64,000 nt of DNA, from NCBI GenBank assembly GCA_022829145.1, contig CM040743.1, forward strand, positions 5,091,146 to 5,155,145. The letters run 5' to 3'. The translations under genes and the position numbers were made by a program. Below, one piece after another: positions 23,901 through 34,335 of this stretch (within the stretch, counting starts at the first letter, position 1; every line of letters starts with the position of its first letter). The notes below the pieces were generated by a model that was given only the letters and a program-made list of their open reading frames with translations, searched no databases and was not told the origin of the DNA. This DNA comes from Albula goreensis (Eukaryota; Chordata; Actinopteri; Albuliformes; Albulidae).

Positions 23901-26900
23901 AAGCTGAAGCTCACTGTCTTCCCTGCAGGCCTGGAGAAGGCGCTCTTCACCTCCCGGTACGCTGGGTCCAGTGCTGCCGTCCAGCTATCCAGTGAGTGCC
24001 TGGACTTGCTCGGCCTGCTAAGAGGCCCATCTGACAAGGAGAGGGACAGGGTCAGGCTTGAGTCTGCTTTCTTGCGGTCATGGAGCTGCAGCTTGTCCAT
24101 GTTATTGCTGACCGTCCCCAGTTCCAAAATGTCCCTGTAGGCCTCATCCAGGTCCTCAATGCACTGGTCCACGCTAGCCCCTTTAACAATCTGTTGCTGG
24201 AGCTCCTTGTTGAAGGACTCCAGCTCTTCAATGGCATCCCACGGGCGCCGGCTGACAGGCTTCAGCAGGAACTGGCCGAAGGCCTCCTGGCCAAGCCCAG
24301 CTAATGGCTTGCCCTGACCCTGGCCCTGGGCTGGAACCTGACCCTTCTGGGCCTGAAGGTAGTCTGTCTCCTCCTGGTTTCCTGAGGGTTTTGGCGGCGG
24401 CGGCGGTGGTTGCGGCGGCGGTGACTGGGGTGTGCTCTTGTGAAGCTGGCTGGAGGAGGAGGAGGCGGAGAAGTTGGAGGTCCTGGAGAAAGCGCTGTTA
24501 CTGGACAGGTTCAGGTTCTTCTGGCCCTTCATTGGGTACCCGTACCGGTTGCTGCAGTCGGTGCCCACCCCGCTGTCGGTGGTGGTGTCTGAAGCCGAGC
24601 GGGCTTGATCTTGTGCTTGCTGGTCCATGGGGCCCTGAGGTGGGCCTGGGAGAGCCTCAGGGGAGCTGGTCGTCTGGGTCTCCTGGTCCCTGTACTGATC
24701 ACCAGGCCAGGACCCTGAACTCAGGTCGCGGCCGGGTTGGAGGGACGCCCCCGCCACCTCTTTCCCCAGGGAGTGTTTTTTCGGGCCTCTGCTGCTGACC
24801 ATACCGCCGGTGAGTGCTTGAAGCTCAAGGTCTGTGGATGATGTGCTTAGGAGACTTTGGTTTTGCAGGTAGCCCACGCTATTGTTTCCGGAACCTTCCG
24901 GGGTATCGGCGGCCTCGACTGTCTTCTCATTCTCGCAATCGGCCTGACCCAAGCTCTCCCCGTTCGACCGCGAGTGGATGGGAACGGAGACCAGGCAGAA
25001 AATGGTCTCATTGAGTTTCCTCTTTGCGGTTTTGCTGTTGGATTTTTCCACCAATTCAGTGGCAGCACCCGGCTCGATTTTCTTTACTTGAGTTACGGTT
25101 TCGGGAAAGCCCTGGTCTGGGATTCGGCTCTGCCGGGTCGGCCTGACCTGAAAGGCCGCGGGATTCTCGCAGCTTTTGTCAGATGTTAGGGAGTTGACGC
25201 TCCCTTTGTGCAAACAGCTCTGTCGCCTGTTGCCACCCTCCAGCTCACTGAGAGATGTTTTACTGCTAGTGTCCGTGTTGAGAAATAGCTCCTGTGGGGG
25301 GAGAAAGGCACTGTCATGTGTAGATTGTCCTAAAACGTTAGCGCTGGGAACCTCTTTGTCGACGCCCCTGATGGTTTTGTCCGATTGGGTCAGAGAGTTT
25401 CCGCAGGGTCCACCTGAGATGTGTCTCACGCGCGGGTCGTCGAAGGGCAAATACTGGACAGACCCCAGGCGTTCTTCCTCCTCTTTCTTCTCCCCTTCCT
25501 CCGTGCGCGCGGGGAACACCGGTTTCCTACAGGGGGCGCTTCTGTCTCTCTGACGAGCCAGCCACGACGTTCCCGTCTGTCTGAAATACCACCTCCCTAC
25601 CTCTGTGGGCCCTGACGTTTGCTCCTGTTCCTCCACTTCCACCTGGAACCTGTGGCTCACCACCTCACTGTTGTTCCTCTGTCCCCCTCTATGTAGTGCA
25701 GGGATGGGGAGGGGTCTCTTGTAAGACGGGGGAGGTATATACCCCGGAGGCTCCACCCCGGACCCCGTGGCCTCGTGTGCAAAATAGTCCTTCCCCGGCA
25801 GAGGAGCCCCCCCGGCCCCGACGACGGCAGCCCCGTCTTTAGATTTGGGTACCTGATCTCCGGCCAGCATTTCGGAGCTGCCCCTGGTCTGCTGGTGTGT
25901 CTCGTAGGAAGGGGGCTTGAGGGGCCTGCTGAATCTGGGCTTTGGTAAGAGTGCATGAGTGTAACGACCGGGCCTGATGCTGCTGCTGACCTCAGTCCAG
26001 GGCTCCCTGCTGCCCGCGACATTGCTGTTGTGTGGGTGGCGGTGGTGGTTGTGGTGAAAGCTGTAGTAGCTGTAGCTGTGATGTTTGGTATGAGGTACTT
26101 GGGAGGTGGAGCCGTTGAGCCGATGGGCATCCGGGAGCGACGTGGGGCCGTCAATGTCGGTGTCTCCGTAATGGAGGTCCTCTGGGGACAGCACCCTGGG
26201 AAGGGACTGGGACTTCCCTTTGGTTTTGGGGTGGACGGCGCCCTCTGCTGGCCTGGCGTTCGCCCGCTCATGGGCCCACAGCTCGCCTTCACCATCCGAG
26301 AGGTGGCGCCCCAGGCCCAGGGCTGGCCGCCACTCCTCCGTACCCAGGCTCTGGCACTTCCTGTCCCCGCCCGCCGCCATCCGCCAGTGCCCTGCGACGC
26401 GTCTCGAACCCGCAGCCACGCACTCTCATCCCAGCGCTGCCGGTCGGCTCGCCGGTCCTCTGGGGGAGGAGGTGGGGGCCCCAGCGGTCTCTTCACTCCC
26501 CCCTCGCGCCCACGGCCCGCAGTCCTCAGCTCCCGCCCGTCGGCGTAGTCCAAGAGGAGGCTGAAGTCCTGGGCCCGCCTCCTCCAGTAGGACACATCCT
26601 TCTCCTCACTCTCGTCGCCATGGTGATGGGAGTACAGCTCTCTGCTTCCGTTGTAAAACCTGCAACAAGAAGATACGGGTCAGTGTTGTCCAGGAGAGAA
26701 ATAAATAAATCCAGCAATACTACCAAATGCTACCAAATTCTACTGAATATGTTATCTGCACGTGGGACACAACATTACACCACAAACACCTGTGTTTACT
26801 CTGCACTACAATCAATTTTTTGTTTTCAAATATTGAAAAGTATTTTTTTTTATATCACGTACAATACATTTACACTGAACATATCCAAACCATCCCAACA

Positions 26901-28464
26901 GAGTACCTATCATATATTGCATTTTATATGAGGATAAACACACTGGATGACTGAATCACTGACTAGAATAGCGAGGTAATTCAGTAGATATTCAGCAGTC
27001 AAAAGCCACTTGAGCATGTCACAGTCACAGGTGAAAGGTTAAATAAACACAGATGAGCCCCAACAAACAAATCCACTGCTGTAGAGAAACAAACGCAACA
27101 CTACACATTATTCAGCAGGTAGATTCAACCACCCTGCCTTTGACTCAGGCCTAGATCTGGAATAAAACACCATACTACCATTTTTTGGCATAACAATCCA
27201 CCCTGCATCCAAATTAACCTCTCCCACACATACTTCTTATGTAAGTCATATTATTATTGCCAATGGCATCTTTCCTGTGCCATCAGAGACACAGAAAGTC
27301 AACATACGATCAGACTGTGGATCTTGTAGTTCCATGACCAGCCAGGAGGGGATGCTAGTGAGCAATGAGTCGAATTATTTCAACTATATTCGCACCTAAC
27401 ATTTACCTTACATTTACATTCATTCATTCGGCAGACACTAACAAATCCCCACTTTAAACTTTCTCACCACAAATGTAGTAACTATTTAGAGAGCAACTAC
27501 CAAGTTCAGACCCTATTTTATAATGTTTATAGCGCAATCTAGATTAAAAAGAGAACCTGAACATATCTGATATAGATCCGCACTGGTCCTGTCTTCTGCA
27601 GCATGTCAGAGCTCCCAAATAAAATCGGAAATTCTGAGTATGTTTTCCTCTAAGTCCATTTTCATATGCAATGGTTGAACTTGTGGACATGCTTAGAATG
27701 TTCCGAAAAACAGTCAGGCCATCCTTTGGGTACTTCTCAAAATGTTACTAAGATACCAGGGAACATTCCAGAAAAAGATCCCATTAGTGATGGTATAATG
27801 TTTTCTTCAGAGAGCAAGCAAAGGCACTGTATATGTAGCTGTTGTGTTTTTTCCTTGCCATTCACTGCCTGGTTGCCATCTCCTGCTCCTTTCCCCTTCC
27901 CCCCCACCCTACTCTCTGACAGCCAAAATGGAAATGAGCCTCTCAGCCTTACTGTGTTTAGTTTTCGAAATATGTATGTGGTTGTCTCCAGATGGATTGT
28001 GTACATTTTTGTATATAATTATTATTTTTTTCCAAATGAGCACATAAATTCAATCAATCAATCTAACCTATCAATTTGTCAATCAACCTACCAGCCAACT
28101 AACCAACCAACCAATCCAATCATTCAATCAGGGCCTGAGGTGAGGAATACGGATTGGCCCCTGTTGAGATGTGATGTCACAGTGACCTCGGGACTGGACA
28201 GCAGGGCTTGAGGTGGGGTCCACTGACGGTTATGCCGCTTAAGGGCGTCATGGGAAGCGAGTGTCCAGCAGCCTGGGTCTGGCCACTGGCAGCAGTGTCT
28301 GCAGGCCCTCCCTCCGTCCCTACCTCCTTCACCGCACCAGGAAGTAGAGCCAGCAGGTATCTGAGAGAAACGCTTGAGTCAGCTAGCTCTCCCTCTCTCT
28401 CTCCTCTGCTCTCTTTAGCTCCCTCTCTCCTTCCTACTGCTCTGTCTCTCCCTCCCTCCTATTG

Positions 28465-28495
<31 letters not shown>

Positions 28496-31400
28496 AAAGG
28501 TACCGTGAAATCAGGCGGCTGCTGCAATGAGATGTGCATATAAAAACCACCCTGACCTTAATTCGTGGGAATTGGGTAATACGTAGTCCCGTCTCCCGGT
28601 CTGGAGTACGGGAGACTTAATTCTCCGTTATGAATTCCGCTCCCCTCAAATGAACTGCATCCCTGTTCAGTATTTACATGGGTTTATCGTCTCGCCTTGG
28701 CTCTTAGTGAATAGCAAAGCTGCACTGCACTCCATACTCACACTCCGCCCCCATCACACCCCTCCTCTCCTCTCCCTTCCCCCCCCTGAATTCCCCCTCC
28801 CTCCCTCAGGTACCACTCCCCACCCCCCCCACCACCCCATGCGACTGAATTTGGTAGCTCCCTGTTACAACCAAAAGCAGGAGAAACCTAGTTTCTGAAC
28901 ACAGACGGCCAGATCTTGAGAGATCTCGGTACACTCTCTCCTTATCCTCATTGGGAAAGTGCTTACTGTAGCAGCGATTGCCACACCACATGTTCCAAGT
29001 TAGACTCTGGTCATATTCTCAGGGGGCTGTTTGTGGAAGAGTGAGGTAGGAAGACACACCCCTATTCTTATCATTTGAGTCACTGAATATATATCCTTGC
29101 ATTGAAAATTAGTTTCAAAAGTCATTGTGTTAATGCTGAATGTCATAATCTTTTGGGAAAAATTCATCTGTGATTAATATTTTTTTTTGTTACCATGATT
29201 TTGAAGTTATAAAGAAATACTGCCCCCATGAGGTCAACTTATGTATTTGTTTGAAGGACATTACTTCTATGAGCAGAGAGGTATGCACCATCACATACCT
29301 GCATATCATATTTCAAGGTTAATGTCTCTTCGTGTTTTATTATTAAGATTGCATTTTGGTTGGCTTGTGCACGTTTGTGTATGAAGAAAAATTTCACTCA
29401 AGAAAGTTGAGTAACACATTTTTGCAAAGGAACAAGTTTCAAAATATTTCTTACATATTTTTTTTCAAATGTGCTTGATCTGAAGTCATGTTAAGTGTAT
29501 CACTGCTGTATATAAAACTATTTTAAATTATTAAGCCAAATTCAATGGCTCTCTATTCAGCCTATTGATTGAACCAATATAAAAGTAATACCTGCCCAGA
29601 AATAGGTCACAACAGAGCAACATTTTAAGTTCTTAAAAAAGACAAAATAATAATGGATTCAAAACCAACATTCCTCTTAGCTTGCTCTGTATCTTTTTTG
29701 ATGTGCTCTATAGCTCCGCCAGGGGCCAATCCATGCCATGTTTTACCTCAAGCACTTCATCCATCTACATAAACCTACTATTTTTGGTTAATCTTGGGCA
29801 TACCAGCTAAAACTTATTTGAGGTTAACAGAAAAAAACAAGTAAAAACAATAGGTTATTGTAGAAAACCTAATGAAAAAATACAATTACAGATTATTAAA
29901 TTAAAATTGAAGGCCCAATTGACTCAACCTTACAGCACTGCACAATGATCCAAGTCCATTGACATTTCAGTAGAAGAAGAACTATTTGAGTCATGAAAGC
30001 AGAAAGTCAGTCATTCCCCTGCGACAACTTTCAATGTGCTGTTACATATGTTCTAGTGGACATGACATAGCTACCCTATTTGTAAAATTACTCAGCAAAA
30101 AATGGGGCACTATTTTTCCTGCTAGTTTTATGAACTCCTGCATTATGCTCTCTGACTCTATTTTACAGGTTTTTCATGTCAAATCAGGAAACAAGTTTGG
30201 CCAGAGCAAGCCATTAAATAGTTGATGAACCCTCAGGGTATTATACAGTATTTTTAAATGTTAAAATCTGTATATATTTCAGCATGGAGCCCATCTTGTT
30301 TTGGAATTGTAAACAATGTCCAACACCAAAGGACAAGCTAACGAGAGGCTCAAATATGACGCAAGCTTTCTGTCCAAGCACCAAACTCAAAAAGTTTTTG
30401 ACGGTTTTCCAACAACAATGGCCAGCATAATGCAGATTTCACAGAAGCTCATCAAATGTTTGGAGTGAAGAATTGTAACTTTGCATTCTATTACTAAAAA
30501 AAAAAAAAAAAAACACTAAAATAAACTGTTTAATGTTCTTGACCCAATATTGAAAATCCTTCAGGTCTTAAGTGGGTTGTGCCGTAACATGCACTCTTCA
30601 GAGGACGCCCTGCACTCAATCTCAATATTGTCTCCGCTGTGGGAAATTGAAATGTCTACATTCAAAAGGGCCCGCCGCCGTCGCCTCGGTGACACATCCT
30701 TAGCGACGCGGCTAAATGACAGCAATCCTAATCTTTTAAAATTGAGTGCCTGCCCCAATTCATTCCATTTCAATAAATGTGATTATGCCATTTCATATTC
30801 GTCATTGATTACATCCTCCTTCACCCCCCCCCCCTCGACTCTTTTCAAACACACAGTAATGATTCATTACAGTGTAATGTCTTTAGAGATGTATCAATTA
30901 AAATGGTGTATTTTCCCTTTTTAAATTGCATGTTGCTTTAAGATGCTTTAAAGTTTAATTGCATGTTTTTATTGGCCAAAGAACATAGCTGTGATAAAAC
31001 CATGAATGACATGTCTGAGTATTATGGCGGTGTCTTGGCAGATTTTCAGCTTACAGATTTAAAAAGTGAAATATCGCACATGGGGCCTACAGGCGCAGTG
31101 CTTGACGTGGTGTCCCACGCGTGCTGTGACACGTGAACACGCGATCAGGTCACAGTAGATTTGTCAGGGTTAGGGAAGCGTGTCTGGTGGCTACACGACC
31201 TGCATGCCATTAATCCTGAACCATACACTCCAAAAAATATATAATGATTTGAGAAATTATGTTTTTAAAATACCCTGCAGATGTGACAAATTATATTTAT
31301 TTGGTAAAATGTCTTAAAATAAGGAATATAATACTGATTTAAGAAAAATAATATTTGTGTTAAAATTCTAGGTAAGAAAATGTTATGCTTATAATTATGC

Positions 31401-34144
31401 CGATTTATGTTCATACTACCAATATTAAGAGTATATTGCTGCAGTATAAAAACCTGGTGGAAAAGCTTAAAAATGTGTTTTCTTATTTTTCAATCAAAAC
31501 TTTTTTGATTCTTTATAGACTGTCTGAAGATGTTGCATAAACTCCATATGTATTAATGGTAATCAGGTTGCTAGGTAATTATACTGTCTGAGGATGCGGG
31601 CATACTGTCTCTCCAAAGCCCATATGTATTAATGGTAATAAGGCTAATAGGTGAGTATACTGTCTGAGGAGGTGGGTATACTGTCTCTCCAAAGCCCATA
31701 TGTATTAATGCTAATAAGGCTAATAGGTGAGTATACTGTCTGAGGAGGTGGGTATACTGTAACTCCAAAGCCCATATGTATTAATGCTAATAAGGCTAAT
31801 AGGTGAGTATACTGTCTGAGGAGGTGGGCATACTGTCTCTCCAAAGCCCATATGTATTAATGGTAATAAGGCTAATAGGCGGGTATACTGTCTGAGGAGG
31901 TGGGCATACTGTCTCTCCAAAGCCCATATGTATTAATGGTAATAAGGCTAATAGGCGGGTATACTGTCTGAGGAGGTGGGCATACTGTAACTCCAAAGCC
32001 CATATGTGTTAATGGTAATAAGGCTAATAGGCGGGTATACTGTCTGAGGAGGTGGGCATACTGTAACTCCAAAGCACATATGTGTTAATGGTAATAAGGC
32101 TAATAGGCGGGTATACTGTCTGAGGAGGTGGGCATACTGTAACTCCAAAGCACATATGTAACACTGGCATTAGAGATGGGCAATCAGGCCGAATCAACCA
32201 TTGACCTATAACAGCACAACCTGAAAAAAGTTGCTCTAACCAATCATATTGAAGGAAACCTGTTTGCAAAAACCTGTGACAAGTTGTCATTTACCCCCAG
32301 TCTCATGAGTATCTAGAATGTGGAAGTCATCCTGACCCAAGACAGATTAATTCTGGTATCATTATAACAGCGTAATTTAATAACCCCTCATGTCATTTGT
32401 ACATAATGTGCTGACAACAGACATATTGATTACTGCGAAACCATGTCACAAAAGGACATTAAGAATGAACATCTACTCAGCTGCAAGGTCACGGCTCTCA
32501 AAGACTTTACCCATGTGATTCTAATGGTACATTTCAATGATCTGAATGTGTATTTATTCTCAAACCCCATGAAAATTTGAGCTGGATGACTGACAATGCA
32601 ATTTCTTTAATGGTCCACACTCAGCACAGTGGTCAAAATAGTGTTCTAACCTGGAGTAACTGACCTGTTTATTTTCAGACTATGTGGAGTCAGTTCTACA
32701 CAAGCAGAATGCAACTGTTACATATCATTACATAGTTGCAAAGTTTACTTATATAAGGTACATACCTGATAGGTTTACCTGATATAAACTTGATACAGGT
32801 ATCACACAAATCCAAGTCCCCAAGTACATGATGGACCGATTGTTCAATATAACAGGGTGTTTTCAAAAATCACTGCATCACAACAAAGACCAAAATAATG
32901 AAATTTACTATTTGTACATATGGGAGAAATGTTCAGTAAGAACTAATGTCCAAATGTCAATTACGCCTCATTCTTTATGTGCATTTTCAGGCCAACAAAG
33001 TCTGACATCTGTGTGTAAACATGGTGTCCTCACAAACCTACGGGAGGACCTGATATTACTTCACACGAGTCACTCTCTGCTCCAGCAGGGCTCATACACA
33101 CACTGCCACACATTTAATCATCTGCGATTGAGTGTGCCTGTCTATTCTCTCACTACATCAGTCTTCATGCAGACTGCCTCCATATCAAACCCAAATGTTT
33201 AGCACTGCACACATTTACACAAGCTAACCTGGCTGAGAAAAGTTTAAGGGCATACAAGCACAACAGAAATAATTATTTTTTGGAACCATCATCATCAAAT
33301 AAAATATAAAATATACTTTGCAACAGTCAAAGGGTCAAGATTTGTGAATGAAGGGGGGAGGGGTGTGATTTTGTTTCCCATCACAATGGATGAAAACCAG
33401 TTCGATTTTCTTTGTATTTATACAATACAATATGCTTTTTTGCATTACCAAGAGGTAACAGTGCGAGGCCAGAGCACTGAGAACAAAACGACATGGAGCT
33501 TCTGCTACATCATTTTACAAATGCACAGTGTATCTGAGGCTGCTACCAGCGCTGTCCTGGGCTCAGAGCAGGCCTAACTCCTGGGCTAATTCCACACACA
33601 ATTGAATAGGGAACAGTAGGGCAGTGTCACAGACTCGCTGCTTCGTGCAGGAGAGTCGGGAGGAGCTGCTGGTTCAGGTGGCCCATACATTAATACTGAG
33701 CCTTCTCTTCATGCCAGCTCCGTTATATAACCGTGGCTATATATAGCCACATCGCTATACTCTGGGAGCTCAGGGATGAGAATGCCACTTCAATGTATAT
33801 TACACACACACACACACACACACACCTACACATATACAGACCCACATGCACACAACCCAGATACAGACACATATATATACAGCCACACACACACACACAC
33901 ACATACACACCCCGGCAAAGACATAGACACACCCACACACACACATGCACAACCCAGATACTGGCACATATACTGTTTACACAGTCTCACACTCCCACAT
34001 ACACACACACACACACATGCACAACCCAGATACTGGCACACATACATACACACACCCACATAGACACATACACACACACCCACATACAAGCCCCTGCACA
34101 GACATAGACACACACACACACAACTGAACACATATACACCCACA

Positions 34145-34179
<35 letters not shown>

Positions 34180-34300
34180 ACAACAACCAAGATACAGGCA
34201 CACATATACAGAGTCACACACACACACACATCCACCCACATACACACCCCCACATAGACATAGACACACACACACACCTGAACACATATGCACCCACACA

Positions 34301-34335
<35 letters not shown>

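Noticed and set aside
24304-24798. 164-codon plus-strand ORF
   Set aside because: Antisense shadow of the JCAD proline-rich region.
25657-26360. Continuation of the first JCAD frame past the frame break
   Set aside because: The peptide loses all JCAD similarity after about 26380, while another frame carries it; this part is an out-of-frame shadow.
25955-26548. 197-codon plus-strand ORF
   Set aside because: Antisense shadow of the JCAD central exon.
31521-32158. CRISPR array
   Set aside because: A vertebrate minisatellite with 76-bp units lacking unique spacers.
31571-32290. Seven overlapping minus-strand ORFs of 65-88 codons
   Set aside because: Produced by the 76-bp minisatellite; the period is not a multiple of three and no start or splice context exists.
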